The notes under the pieces were generated by a model. The model saw nothing but the letters and a program-made list of their open reading frames with translations. It searched no databases and was not told where the DNA came from. Positions 8,939 to 16,763 of a DNA stretch of 64,000 nucleotides are shown piece after piece (position 1 is the stretch's first letter; the number at the start of each line of letters is the position of its first letter). Origin of the DNA: UBA7672 sp047601145 (GTDB lineage Bacteria; Pseudomonadota; Alphaproteobacteria; Caulobacterales; Hyphomonadaceae); assembly GCA_047601145.1 (NCBI GenBank), contig JASGJW010000005.1, forward strand, positions 1 to 64,000, written 5' to 3'. A program made the position numbers and the translations under genes.

Positions 8939-9100
8939 ATGGCCCGCATTCCCGACAAGCGTCAGCCCTTTGATCCAGCGAAAGCCGCGCGTGACCGCGC
9001 CGCCGCTGCTGCTGAGCGCCCCGCTGTCACGCTGACGCTGGCCCAGCACAAGGCGAAGCGCTCCCTGCTGCGTCCCGAAAAGCCGTCCTGCGAGGAATAA
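8939..9100 (+). CDS. Small basic hypothetical protein
   Basis: A 53-residue Lys/Arg/Ala-rich protein beginning M-A-R-I-P-D-K-R. The frame stays open upstream to 8840, but the ATG at 8939 is preferred because AAAGG lies eight bases before it and the residues upstream look like random GC-rich translation. There are no membrane segments and no recognised domain. It sits in a run of small hydrophilic-protein genes. Likely real but of unknown role. Confidence 0.55.
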   Translation: MARIPDKRQPFDPAKAARDRAAAAAERPAVTLTLAQHKAKRSLLRPEKPSCEE

Positions 9101-9123
9101 GGCTCGGCGCGGCGTAAGCCGTG

Positions 9124-9315
9124 TCAGCCCGGATGCTTCGCTGCGGGCTGAGGCGCCTGCGCGTGAGACACCGACGTGGAGACCGTAGCGGGTCCGCTGG
9201 CCTCCCAGATGATGCCGGTCGTGAACAGGCTTCCGAGCACCAGCACGGCAATGACAGCTACACCGAGTAGGATCGGCGCGGGGCTTTCCATGGGCAGTCC
9301 GTTTTCTTGTTCCAT
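9124..9315 (-). CDS. Small single-span membrane protein
   Basis: A 63-residue protein with one clear hydrophobic helix at residues 15-37 (I-L-L-G-V-A-V-I-A-V-L-V-L-G), a short charged N-terminus and a Ser/Pro/Ala-rich tail containing S-H-A-Q-A-P. An N-in membrane anchor with a short periplasmic tail is likely. Start is uncertain: ATG at 9315 gives a compact leader; a GTG at 9333 in frame adds six residues. Neither has a strong ribosome binding site. It is the only minus-strand gene in this small-protein run. Confidence 0.55.
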   Translation of the reverse strand: MEQENGLPMESPAPILLGVAVIAVLVLGSLFTTGIIWEASGPATVSTSVSHAQAPQPAAKHPG

Positions 9316-9659
9316 GATGAAGTTATAGCGCACCGACGCACGAACCGCTCCGGCGCGGCGAAGAGTTCATCTGTCTGCAATCCTGCTGCAATGTCCGGGG
9401 CGAGCCCCAAGCTCCGTACGGCCTCCAATAGCGCGGGGGCTGACAGGATCTCGCCCGCACCACTATCGCCCAAATCCAACAGACAAGGGGGCTGCGCGCT
9501 CGCGCGCGGACCTCGGCCAGCTTCGTCTTCCGGGTTCAACTCACCCGACCCCAAATTCCCACTTCAGGGACCGCCATCGCGCGCCTGTATCCCCGGCGCA
9601 ACCATGTGGAGGCCCCCGCGTTCCCTCCTCGACCCCATGCATTGAGAGGAGGCTGTTTC
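9316..9659. other. Intergenic stretch with doubtful frames
   Basis: About 340 bases before the second DPDxFVNDTPRGA gene. A minus-strand frame starting with TTG at 9554 and ending at 9258 has a protein-like middle (L-L-D-L-G-D-S-G-A-G) but overlaps the membrane-protein gene and uses atypical codons; the plus-strand frame at 9307-9645 looks random. The last part holds a strong ribosome binding site (GAGAGGAGG at 9645-9653) for the gene at 9660. Confidence 0.4.
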
Positions 9660-9893
9660 ATGCCCCGCCATCACGACACCGACTACGCCACGCACCATCC
9701 CATCCACGACGCCATCTTTGGCGACTTCGGCGATGACCCGGATGACTTCGTGAACGACACGCCGCGCGGCGCTTTGGGCGAGCGCGTAAACATCCTCGGC
9801 ACGGCCGCACAGCCCGAGCGCAACCAGCCGATGCGCGGCGTCGGCGACACCGACCAGGGCGATCGCCAGCCTGACAACGACCGGCGCCGCTGA
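9660..9893 (+). CDS. Small acidic disordered protein, paralogue of 8498-8746
   Basis: A 77-residue protein with a His/Asp-rich N-terminus (M-P-R-H-H-D-T-D) and the core D-P-D-D-F-V-N-D-T-P-R-G-A-L-G-E shared with the gene 1.1 kb upstream, followed by the same N-Q-P-x-R-x-x-G-D-x-D-Q-G-D tail. The ATG at 9660 is fixed by GAGAGGAGG seven bases upstream. No membrane segment. It is followed nine bases later by another small hydrophilic gene, probably in one transcript. Function unknown. Confidence 0.75.
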   Translation: MPRHHDTDYATHHPIHDAIFGDFGDDPDDFVNDTPRGALGERVNILGTAAQPERNQPMRGVGDTDQGDRQPDNDRRR

Positions 9894-9902
9894 GGATCAC
9901 TC

Positions 9903-10097
9903 ATGTCCCGCACGCCCGATCCCCACGCGATCAACCCCGCGCAGCACGAACCGCGCGTTCCCGGCGCCAAGGCGGACGAAGAAGAAAAGCGCGATCCTCC
10001 GGGCAAGCCTTTCCGCACGCCAAACAAGACGAAGACCCATCCCGCGCCCGAAACCGGCACGGATGGCGATCCGCGCGATCGTCCGAAACCGAACTGA
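9903..10097 (+). CDS. Small Pro/Lys-rich hydrophilic protein
   Basis: A 64-residue protein almost devoid of hydrophobic residues, rich in Pro, Asp, Lys and Glu (K-A-D-E-E-E-K-R-D-P-P-G-K-P), so it is almost certainly disordered. GAGGATC precedes the ATG at 9903, nine bases after the stop of the previous small gene, suggesting co-translation. I do not recognise a family. The composition argues for a soluble protective or scaffold role, which is inference only. Confidence 0.6.
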   Translation: MSRTPDPHAINPAQHEPRVPGAKADEEEKRDPPGKPFRTPNKTKTHPAPETGTDGDPRDRPKPN

Positions 10098-10230
10098 GTT
10101 CCCCGGTAAGTTCCCGCGTGCGTCACCTGCGTTAAGCCGGGCGGAACGTGGCCTCTCCGTCGACGTTGGTCTGATGCGCGATTGGGGGACGGCACATCGT
10201 TTCGCGCATCACAGAAGAGGAAAACACCCC

Positions 10231-10425
10231 ATGGCCAACAACCCTCGCGACAACGACCGCAACCCCAACGATCGCCGTGAGCAGTCGAACGTGAACGACC
10301 CAAACAAGCAGCGCGACAATGACGGCCAGCGCCGTCAGCAGGAAGCGGAACAAGACAAGGCCCCGCAGCAGGGCGGCCGCCCTCAAGACAAGCCGGGCCA
10401 GCAGAAGCCCGGTCAGCAGCGCTAG
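10231..10425 (+). CDS. Small Gln/Asn/Asp/Arg-rich disordered protein
   Basis: A 64-residue protein made nearly entirely of polar residues (N-D-R-N-P-N-D-R-R-E-Q-S and later G-Q-Q-K-P-G-Q-Q-R). AGAGG lies about eleven bases before the ATG. A strong intrinsic terminator follows 32 bases after the stop, so this gene is probably expressed as its own short mRNA or as the end of the small-protein run. The extreme composition is like that of stress-induced hydrophilins; no homology is claimed. Confidence 0.65.
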   Translation: MANNPRDNDRNPNDRREQSNVNDPNKQRDNDGQRRQQEAEQDKAPQQGGRPQDKPGQQKPGQQR

Positions 10426-10457
10426 GCCATCAGCGCCAGAAATGGCGGATTGCAGAC

Positions 10458-10485
10458 AAAACCCCGGGCTCCGGCCCGGGGTTTT
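10458..10485 (+). terminator. Strong intrinsic terminator
   Basis: AAAACCCCGGGC and GCCCGGGGTTTT form a perfect 12-base stem around a TCCG loop, ending in TTTTCCTT. It closes the small-protein cluster; the flanking A and T runs would let it work in both directions. Confidence 0.88.
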
Positions 10486-10560
10486 CCTTGCCAGAAATGA
10501 CCCAGGCTTGCCCTGCCCTGTGGCCTGCCTATAAGGCCCGCTTTCCTACAGGGCCTGTCC

Positions 10561-11427
10561 ATGTTCCGCGTCCATTGCCTCCTCCCCCGCGCCGATGCCG
10601 AGCGCCTGTCGGATCTGCTGGCCGGCATGGATCCCTCGCCCGTATCCGCCGTGTCGGTGGAAGAAGCCTCGAAGGTCTCCTGGAGCCTCGACGGCTTCTG
10701 CATCGATGAAGACCAGGCGAAGGAAACCGCCGCGATCATCGAGCGCGAGATTCCATCTGCCCGCGCCTCCGTCCAGAAGCTCGAAGACAAGGACTGGGTG
10801 GCGGTCAGCCTCGCTGGTCTCCCGGCCGTGCATGCAGGTCCGTTCGTGGTCGCAGGCTGGCATGAGCTTGCTCATCTCGAGGGCGGCAAGCTTCCGATCT
10901 GGATCGAGGCCGGGCCCGCTTTCGGCACCGGCCATCACGGCACCACCAAGGGATGCCTCCAATCGCTCGCGCTCGAACTGAAACGCAAGCGGCCGAACCG
11001 CGTGCTCGACATCGGCACGGGCTCCGGCGTCCTGGCGCTTGGGGCGGTGAAGTACGGCGCGGACTTTGCGCTGGGCACGGACCTCGATGCGGAGTCGATC
11101 CGCATCGCAAAGGAGAACGCGAAGAACAACCGCGCCGGCCGCAAGCTCAAGCTGCTTCATGCCCGCGGCGCTGGCCACCACGCGATCCGCGCCGGCGCGC
11201 CTTATGATCTCGTGCTGGCCAACATCCTCGCGCGCCCGCTGGTCGGCCTCGCGCCGGAGATTGCGAAACTGGTGGCGAAGGGCGGCCGGGTCATCCTGTC
11301 GGGCCTGCTGACCCATCAGGAACCGCAGGTGAAAGCCGCCTATGCCGGTCAGGGCCTCACGCTGGTTCATCGCCGCCGCCTCAATGGCTGGTCGACATTG
11401 ACCTATGCTCGCCTGGGCGCGTCATAA
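10561..11427 (+). CDS. prmA: Ribosomal protein L11 methyltransferase
   Basis: A 288-residue class I SAM-dependent methyltransferase. The N-terminal 120 residues correspond to the substrate-binding domain; then come the PrmA motif A-F-G-T-G-H-H-G-T-T-K and SAM motif I V-L-D-I-G-T-G-S-G-V-L-A-L-G, with L-A-N-I-L-A-R-P-L as the catalytic-loop N-I-L motif. PrmA trimethylates several amino groups of ribosomal protein L11 in the cytoplasm. Length fits the family. The usual T-H-P in the loop is H-H-G here, a small departure. Confidence 0.92.
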   Translation: MFRVHCLLPRADAERLSDLLAGMDPSPVSAVSVEEASKVSWSLDGFCIDEDQAKETAAIIEREIPSARASVQKLEDKDWVAVSLAGLPAVHAGPFVVAGWHELAHLEGGKLPIWIEAGPAFGTGHHGTTKGCLQSLALELKRKRPNRVLDIGTGSGVLALGAVKYGADFALGTDLDAESIRIAKENAKNNRAGRKLKLLHARGAGHHAIRAGAPYDLVLANILARPLVGLAPEIAKLVAKGGRVILSGLLTHQEPQVKAAYAGQGLTLVHRRRLNGWSTLTYARLGAS

Positions 11428-11545
11428 GGCTGCGCCTGCGCCATTTCAGGGCAGTTTGAGCGAGAATATTTCTCCCAAAATCTATCCCACCCCCGCCCGG
11501 CTCAGACTACATTGAGGCCTCCCAGAGGCGCAGGCGCGTGGACAC

Positions 11546-13357
11546 ATGAGACAGACATACGAAGTCGTTGGCGGCCCCAACATCGGCAGGACCAACCTGC
11601 CGCTGCTGCGCGCAGCATTGAAGTCGCTGGAACTCGACGGTCTCTATGTCCCGCACGACGACGAGTACCAAAACGAATACCTGCCCGCCTGTTATGAGCG
11701 CCTCGCCTGGGCGACGGGGTTCACGGGATCGGCCGGCGCGGCGTTCGTCTTCCAGAAGATGGCGATCGTGTTCGTCGATGGCCGCTACACGCTGCAGGTG
11801 AAGCAGCAGCTGGCGCCGAAGATTTTCGAAGTCGGCGATCTCGTCGATCTCGGACCGTTCGGCTGGCTGGCCAAGCAAACACTGACCGGACAGAAGATCG
11901 GCTACGACCCGCGCCTGATGTCGCCCGACGCGCTCGACAAGCTGGTCGACGCCGCGAAGAAGGCTGGCGCCGAACTCGTCGCGACCGACCCCAACCCCAT
12001 CGACACCGCCTGGGCCGACCGTCCGTCTGAACCGACGCATGCGGTCGTGCCGCACGACATTGCATTCTCCGGCGAGAGTTCGTCGTCCAAGCGGGCGCGA
12101 CTGGGCAAGATGCTCGCCGACCAGAAGATCGAGGCTGCAGTCATCACCTCTCCCGCCTCCATCGCCTGGCTGTTCAACATCCGCGGCGGCGATGTCTCGC
12201 GTACGCCGCTGCCGCTGGGCCGCGCCTTCCTGTTCTCGGACGGCCAGGCCGAACTTTTTCTGCATCCGGCCAAGATCGGCTCGGAACTGGGCCAGCACCT
12301 CGGCAATGAAGTCACGCTGCGCCCGCAGGCCGAAATGGAACGGCGCATGGCCAAGCTGCAGGGCAAGCGCGTAAGCGTCGACCCTTCGATGGCTTCGGCC
12401 TGGTTCTTCAACGCCCTGACCAGGGCCGGCGCCGAGATCGTGCGCTCGCAGGATCCCGTGATGCTGCCCCGCGCGAGGAAAAACGCCGTCGAGGTGGAAG
12501 GTTCGCGCAAGGCCCACCGCCGCGATGGCGCCGCCCTGTCGCGCTTCCTGCGCTGGTATGAAGCCAACGGCCAGACCGGCGAAGTCACCGAGATCGACTG
12601 CGCCCGCAAGGTCGAGGAATTCCGCGAAGCGACCGGCGAGCTGAAGGACCTGTCGTTCAACTCGATCTCATCCGCCGGCCCCAATGGCGCGATCAACCAC
12701 TACCGCCCCGACACGCAGACCAACCGCAAGCTGGCGAAGGGCTCGCTCTTCCTGCTCGATTCAGGCGGCCAGTATCTCGACGGCACCACCGATGTCACGC
12801 GCACGATGGCGATCGGCGAGCCGAGCGAAGAGATGAAGGAGCGCAACACCCGCGTGCTGAAGGGCCACATCGCCCTCGCCCGCGCACGCTTCCCGAAAGG
12901 CACGACGGGCTCGCAGCTCGACGTGCTGGCGCGTCTCGCCCTGTGGGAGGGCGGCGTCGACTATGATCATGGCACGGGCCACGGCGTCGGCAGCTATCTC
13001 GGCGTTCACGAAGGCCCGCACCGGATTTCCAAGGTCGGCAACACAGTCGCGCTCGAACCCGGCATGATCGTCTCGAACGAGCCGGGCTACTACAAGGCCG
13101 ACGCCTGGGGCATCCGCATCGAGAACCTCATCGTCGTCACCGAAGCCAAGCCGATCCCTGGCGGCGATCGCGACATGCTTGGCTTCGAGACGCTGACGCT
13201 TGCGCCTCTCGACAAGAAGCTGATCGTGCCCGGCCTGCTAACAGAACAGGAGTGGCTCTGGATCGACCGCTATCACGCACGCGTGCTGGCGGAGGTCGGG
13301 CCGCTGCTGGGTGAGGACGATCGCGCCTGGCTCGCAGAGGCGTGCAAGCCGCTCTAG
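11546..13357 (+). CDS. pepP: Xaa-Pro aminopeptidase (M24B family)
   Basis: A 603-residue cytoplasmic metallopeptidase that removes N-terminal residues before proline. Two creatinase-like N-terminal domains cover about residues 1-310, followed by the pita-bread fold: L-L-D-S-G-G-Q-Y and G-T-T-D-V-T-R supply the two Asp ligands, H-G-T-G-H-G-V-G the His, E-P-G-Y-Y and R-I-E-N the two Glu. A short C-terminal M24_C extension (W-L-W-I-D-R-Y-H) ends the protein. The ~600-residue, three-domain form matches eukaryotic XPNPEP1 and alphaproteobacterial enzymes rather than the shorter E. coli PepP. Confidence 0.92.
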   Translation: MRQTYEVVGGPNIGRTNLPLLRAALKSLELDGLYVPHDDEYQNEYLPACYERLAWATGFTGSAGAAFVFQKMAIVFVDGRYTLQVKQQLAPKIFEVGDLVDLGPFGWLAKQTLTGQKIGYDPRLMSPDALDKLVDAAKKAGAELVATDPNPIDTAWADRPSEPTHAVVPHDIAFSGESSSSKRARLGKMLADQKIEAAVITSPASIAWLFNIRGGDVSRTPLPLGRAFLFSDGQAELFLHPAKIGSELGQHLGNEVTLRPQAEMERRMAKLQGKRVSVDPSMASAWFFNALTRAGAEIVRSQDPVMLPRARKNAVEVEGSRKAHRRDGAALSRFLRWYEANGQTGEVTEIDCARKVEEFREATGELKDLSFNSISSAGPNGAINHYRPDTQTNRKLAKGSLFLLDSGGQYLDGTTDVTRTMAIGEPSEEMKERNTRVLKGHIALARARFPKGTTGSQLDVLARLALWEGGVDYDHGTGHGVGSYLGVHEGPHRISKVGNTVALEPGMIVSNEPGYYKADAWGIRIENLIVVTEAKPIPGGDRDMLGFETLTLAPLDKKLIVPGLLTEQEWLWIDRYHARVLAEVGPLLGEDDRAWLAEACKPL

Positions 13358-13632
13358 CCGCCGGTGCCCTTCGGCAGGGTCGGCTGCACATTGCCGCTGC
13401 CGCCCTGGATCTGCCGGATCATGTCCTTCGAACGCTCGGCGCCTTTCAGGTAGCCAGGCGTCTTGCAGACCTTCTGCTTCTTGGCGCGCGTGCCGGTGAT
13501 CGGCTCCATCGTGCAGACGAGCTCCGGCTTTTCTTCGGCCTTGACGGCCGGCGCCGCGGCAGGATCAACCGGCTCGGCCACAGGTTCGAGCGGCTGCGTC
13601 TGGAGGAAAGCCACAAAAACGAAAGCGATCAC
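13354..13632 (-). CDS. Small exported CX15C protein, copy 4 of 4
   Basis: About 92 residues: a short hydrophobic leader (I-A-F-V-F-V-A-F-L), a Pro/Ala-rich linker and a core C-T-M-E-P-I-T-G-T-R ... K-V-C-K-T-P with exactly 15 residues between the cysteines. The frame extends upstream, but GTG at 13632 is chosen because AAGGGG precedes it and a leader follows; GTG at 13638 is possible. It is nearest to the copy just upstream (identical T-M-E-P-I-T-G-T-R-A-K-K-Q segment). A disulfide hairpin in the periplasm is likely. Function unknown. The 3' end overlaps pepP by four bases. Confidence 0.75.
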   Translation of the reverse strand: MIAFVFVAFLQTQPLEPVAEPVDPAAAPAVKAEEKPELVCTMEPITGTRAKKQKVCKTPGYLKGAERSKDMIRQIQGGSGNVQPTLPKGTGG

Positions 13633-13654
13633 GGCCACCCCCTTTTTCCGAAAA

Positions 13655-13945
13655 TCAGAATCCCGGACCGCCTGGACGGACACCCTGCGCCGGCGGCTCG
13701 CCCGGCCCCACATTGCTGGCACGCTGTATGGCGCTCAGCATGTCGCGCGAGCGCTCGGCGCCCTTTTCATAGCCCGGCGTCTTGCAGACTTGTTGCTTCT
13801 TCGCCCGCGTGCCGGTGATCGGCTCCATGGTGCAGACGATCTTGGGCTTTTCCGGTTGGGCCGCTTCGGCCTGCGTGGCGGGCGCCTGCTGAGCGGCCGC
13901 CGGAGCGGTTGCCTGCAGCATGACGATCAAGGCGATATTGCGCAT
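13655..13945 (-). CDS. Small exported CX15C protein, copy 3 of 4
   Basis: A 96-residue protein with a signal peptide (I-A-L-I-V-M-L-Q-A ... A-A-A-Q-Q), an Ala/Gln/Pro linker, the core V-C-T-M-E-P-I-T-G-T-R-A-K-K-Q-Q-V-C-K-T-P, and a Lys/Glu/Arg helix (G-A-E-R-S-R-D-M-L) before a Gly/Pro tail. The two cysteines are 16 positions apart, the only ones in the mature protein. It lies 22 bases upstream of copy 4 and is closest to it in sequence. The wider family of alphaproteobacterial proteins with a C-x-x-E-x-x-T-G-S-R core is, to my knowledge, uncharacterised. Confidence 0.8.
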   Translation of the reverse strand: MRNIALIVMLQATAPAAAQQAPATQAEAAQPEKPKIVCTMEPITGTRAKKQQVCKTPGYEKGAERSRDMLSAIQRASNVGPGEPPAQGVRPGGPGF

Positions 13946-14017
13946 TGCCTGAACCTTCAGATATTTGCGAGATTACTTACACCCGCGTCGTTGGCAATGC
14001 CCCGCGAATGGAATTCG

Positions 14018-14314
14018 CTAGTTGCCGATGCCGGAACCTGCCGAAACGCCGCCACCCTTCTCCCCAGGGATCCGCATATCGCCCAGCCGATCGATCGCGC
14101 GCTGCAGCTTGGTGTCCTGATCGCCCGCAGGCTCATTCTCCGGCCGGCAGACCTTGACCTTCTGCACACGCGAGCCGGTGGCGAACTCGTATTTGCAGAC
14201 CATCTTCGGCTCGGGCTTGGCCGCCTGGGTTGCATCGGCGGTCTGCGTCGGCGCTACCGCCGGCGGCTGGTCAGCAGCTAGGAGAAGCGCGATCGATACG
14301 ATCACCGGAGACAT
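14018..14314 (-). CDS. Small exported CX15C protein, copy 2 of 4
   Basis: A 98-residue protein with a signal peptide (M-S-P-V-I-V-S-I-A-L-L-L-A-A), a Pro/Ala/Thr linker and the core V-C-K-Y-E-F-A-T-G-S-R-V-Q-K-V-K-V-C-R-P. It pairs with copy 1, sharing C-K-Y-E and C-R-P-E, while copies 3 and 4 form the other pair. The tail carries D-T-K-L-Q-R-A and a Gly-rich end. Same CX15C spacing as the others. An intergenic gap of about 70 bases on its 3' side separates the pairs. Confidence 0.8.
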   Translation of the reverse strand: MSPVIVSIALLLAADQPPAVAPTQTADATQAAKPEPKMVCKYEFATGSRVQKVKVCRPENEPAGDQDTKLQRAIDRLGDMRIPGEKGGGVSAGSGIGN

Positions 14315-14359
14315 GGAACCTCCCTGTTGTTCGCAACCGGCTCCTGAAACCAGCCGCTG

Positions 14360-14638
14360 TTAGTTGCCGAAGCCCCCCTTCTGGGGATCGACGAAATCGC
14401 CGTTCTTGCTCAATTCGCGCTGGAGCTTCGTATCCTGCTCCTCGCCTGACTGGCCTTCTGGACGGCAGACCTTTGTCTTCTGGACGCGCGAGCCGGTGGC
14501 GTGCTCGTACTTGCAGATCATCTTGGGCTCAGCTTTCGCGGGCTCGGAAGGGCCGGCCGCAGGCTGTTGGGCAGGAGCATCCGCCGGGGGCTGACCCGCG
14601 GCGAGAAGAAAGGCCACCGAAATCACGAACCCTGACAT
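14360..14638 (-). CDS. Small exported CX15C protein, copy 1 of 4
   Basis: A 92-residue protein with signal peptide (F-V-I-S-V-A-F-L-L-A-A-G), Pro/Ala linker and the core I-C-K-Y-E-H-A-T-G-S-R-V-Q-K-T-K-V-C-R-P, then D-T-K-L-Q-R-E-L and a Gly/Phe end. First gene of the four in transcription order, so the array may be driven from the gap shared with the divergent NTF2-like gene at 14696. The conserved pair of cysteines and basic intervening loop suggest a disulfide-closed hairpin. No enzyme motif. Confidence 0.8.
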   Translation of the reverse strand: MSGFVISVAFLLAAGQPPADAPAQQPAAGPSEPAKAEPKMICKYEHATGSRVQKTKVCRPEGQSGEEQDTKLQRELSKNGDFVDPQKGGFGN

Positions 14639-14695
14639 GGATGATCGCCTCTTGACTGTTTCCGTGGACGATAGTTGCGAGAGAGGCTCAAGACA

Positions 14696-15193
14696 ATGTC
14701 ACAAGTTCAGGAGCGGCCTTTGGGAAAAAGCCCGGCATTTGCAGGCCTTGTCAGCCTCGCAGCGCTTTGTGTCGCCTGCACATCCATGCCGCCGCAGACC
14801 AGCGACCGGCAATTCGCCGCCTGCCCGGCCTATGCGCCCGCCTATCAGGTGACCGACGATTTCATGCGCACCTTCAATTCGAGGGATGCAGCCGCCTGGG
14901 GCGCGACCTTCCATTTCCCATCCGTCCGCATCGCCAGCGGCAATGTGCGGATCATCAATTCGGCCGCAGATCTCGAACAGTCCTTCGCCAATCTTGCGGC
15001 CACGGGCTGGGACCATTCGGGCTGGGAGAAGCGGCAGGTTGTCCAGTGCGGCGACACGAAGGCCCACATGCTGACGACCTTCGTGCGCTACAAGGCCGAC
15101 GGCGCCGTGCTCTCGAAGTTCGACAGCCTCTACATCGTCGAATTGAAGAACGGCCGCTGGGCGCTGACGGCGCGATCGAGCTTCGCGCCCTGA
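14696..15193 (+). CDS. NTF2-like lipoprotein, copy A
   Basis: About 165 residues. A lipoprotein signal ends in L-C-V-A-C, followed by an NTF2/SnoaL-like cone fold inferred from T-F-N-S-R-D-A-A-A-W and the strand pattern. The second half, V-Q-C-G-D-T-K-A-H to R-S-S-F-A-P, is closely shared with the gene at 16764-17234. ATG at 14696 is preferred over an in-frame TTG at 14675 because GAGAGG lies upstream of it. The next gene, a methyltransferase, starts three bases after the stop. Role unknown; the family often acts as a small-molecule binding or scaffold fold. Confidence 0.75.
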   Translation: MSQVQERPLGKSPAFAGLVSLAALCVACTSMPPQTSDRQFAACPAYAPAYQVTDDFMRTFNSRDAAAWGATFHFPSVRIASGNVRIINSAADLEQSFANLAATGWDHSGWEKRQVVQCGDTKAHMLTTFVRYKADGAVLSKFDSLYIVELKNGRWALTARSSFAP

Positions 15194-15196
15194 TCC

Positions 15197-16003
15197 ATGG
15201 CGTCGATCGACACCTCGCCCGGTGGCCGCAAGTTCGGCGCAAACGCCGAACTCTATGACTTCGCGCGGCCCGGCTATCCGCCTGAGCTTTATGAATGGCT
15301 GCAAAGCGAGTGCAATCTCAGTCCGGATACGCGTTGCTTCGAGATCGGCCCGGGCACGGGACAGGCGACGCTGCCGATGCTGGCGATGCCGGTTGGCTCT
15401 ATCGTCGCGATCGAGCCGGACGCCGGCCTCGCTGCGCACCTGCGCGCCGCCACCCGCGATCCGCGCCTTTCGATCTCACCCCTGCGCTTCGAAGCGTTCG
15501 ATCTCGGCGTCCAGGCGTTCGACTTCGGCTTTGCCGCCATGTCCGTTCACTGGCTGCAGCGGATGAAGGCCTACGGACGCATCCTCACCGCGCTGCGCCC
15601 GGGCGGACATTTCGCGATGTGGTGGAACGTTTTCCACGACCGCGCTCAGCCCGACGCATTCGATCGGGCAATCGCGCACTTGTTCGATGGGCTCGAGCAG
15701 GATCCCAACGCCACGAGCAAACGCCCGGCCTTCGGACTTGATGTCGCCTCGCGCACGGGTGAGATGCGCTCCGCCGGTTTCGCCGACGTGCGCCATCGCA
15801 TGTTCTCACAAACAATTTCGTTCTCGCCGGAGCGGCTATCAGGGCTCTACGCCACACTCTCGCGCGTGCTGATGGCGCCGGAAGCGACCCGCACGCGCCT
15901 CGTACAAGAAGTCGAACGCATCGTCCGCGAGGATTTCGGCGGTTCGGTCGCCAGGAAGATCGTCACAAGCGCCTACGCCGCGCGGCGCAGCACCAGTGCG
16001 TAG
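15197..16003 (+). CDS. Class I SAM-dependent methyltransferase
   Basis: A 268-residue methyltransferase of the UbiE/type-11 kind. Motif I is C-F-E-I-G-P-G-T-G-Q-A-T near residue 50, followed by V-A-I-E-P-D (acidic loop after strand 2) and L-R-P-G-G-H-F-A near residue 135. No signal peptide, so cytoplasmic. It starts three bases after the NTF2-like gene and is probably co-translated with it. Its 3' end overlaps the convergent methyltransferase gene by 31 bases. Substrate not predictable from sequence. Confidence 0.85.
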   Translation: MASIDTSPGGRKFGANAELYDFARPGYPPELYEWLQSECNLSPDTRCFEIGPGTGQATLPMLAMPVGSIVAIEPDAGLAAHLRAATRDPRLSISPLRFEAFDLGVQAFDFGFAAMSVHWLQRMKAYGRILTALRPGGHFAMWWNVFHDRAQPDAFDRAIAHLFDGLEQDPNATSKRPAFGLDVASRTGEMRSAGFADVRHRMFSQTISFSPERLSGLYATLSRVLMAPEATRTRLVQEVERIVREDFGGSVARKIVTSAYAARRSTSA

Positions 16004-16650
16004 GTATTCCCACGCGCCGACTTGTCGACAGCTTCCATGCCCTTGCGAAGGAGGCACTCCAGCAGTTTGCCGACATACTTCGGCGACAAACTGAGATCAG
16101 GCCATTCGGCATGTTTGCCGTTCAGCGTTACATAGCGTTCGATCGTAAGCCCGTGGTCTGTAACCAGCTTCTCCATGACGTGGCGAAGCGGCGTGAACAC
16201 GTGATGGTTCACATCGAGATCGTGCTGAGAGAAGGCCGCAGGCGTACCGAGGAAGAAATGATAGGTGCGAGCACGGCTCCAGTGGGGGTTCGGAACAGTT
16301 ATGAGCAGGGTCGCGCCGGGCTTCATGGCGGCGACGATGTTCGTCATCGCAGCATTGACGTCGAACACGTGCTCGATGACTTCCAGCAGGAGCACGAAAT
16401 CGGCCTTGGCGCCGTCGGTCGGAGCAGGCTCCTTCGTCAGGTCCCACCGCACGACGTCGGGCGCACGCGGAAACAGGTCAAAGCCACGCCATTTGAGCTT
16501 TGCTTTTTCGACCGCGGGGCGCATCGGGGCTTCGCCAGTGCCGATATCGAAGACGACGGCGTCCGGATGGTCGGTCGCGAATTTCGCAACAAGCTTTGCC
16601 GCGTATTCATAGCGGGAGTCGTTCAGATTCTCGTGCGGCTTCAGTCTCAT
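15973..16650 (-). CDS. Class I SAM-dependent methyltransferase, UbiG-like
   Basis: A 225-residue methyltransferase. Motif I reads V-F-D-I-G-T-G-E-A-P near residue 34; L-L-E-V-I-E-H-V and M-K-P-G-A-T-L-L-I-T-V-P-N are typical of the Methyltransf_23/UbiG group. A longer frame to 16761 exists, but ATG at 16650 has GGGGGAG five bases upstream and starts just before the first conserved helix. It is convergent with, and overlaps, the previous methyltransferase, yet the two are not obvious paralogues. Substrate unknown. Confidence 0.82.
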   Translation of the reverse strand: MRLKPHENLNDSRYEYAAKLVAKFATDHPDAVVFDIGTGEAPMRPAVEKAKLKWRGFDLFPRAPDVVRWDLTKEPAPTDGAKADFVLLLEVIEHVFDVNAAMTNIVAAMKPGATLLITVPNPHWSRARTYHFFLGTPAAFSQHDLDVNHHVFTPLRHVMEKLVTDHGLTIERYVTLNGKHAEWPDLSLSPKYVGKLLECLLRKGMEAVDKSARGNTYALVLRRAA

Positions 16651-16763
16651 AACAACTCCCCCGGAGCGCGGTCGGCTCCTGTGTATAAATCTGCTATAGT
16701 AACCACACTGGGTAAAGCGCCCGATGCGTGGTGCAACGCAGTCTCTATGGTGAATGACCAAGA

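Noticed and set aside
9258..9554. Minus-strand frame with a protein-like middle
   Set aside because: Starts with TTG without a ribosome binding site, overlaps the small membrane protein and uses codons unlike the neighbours; could not be supported.
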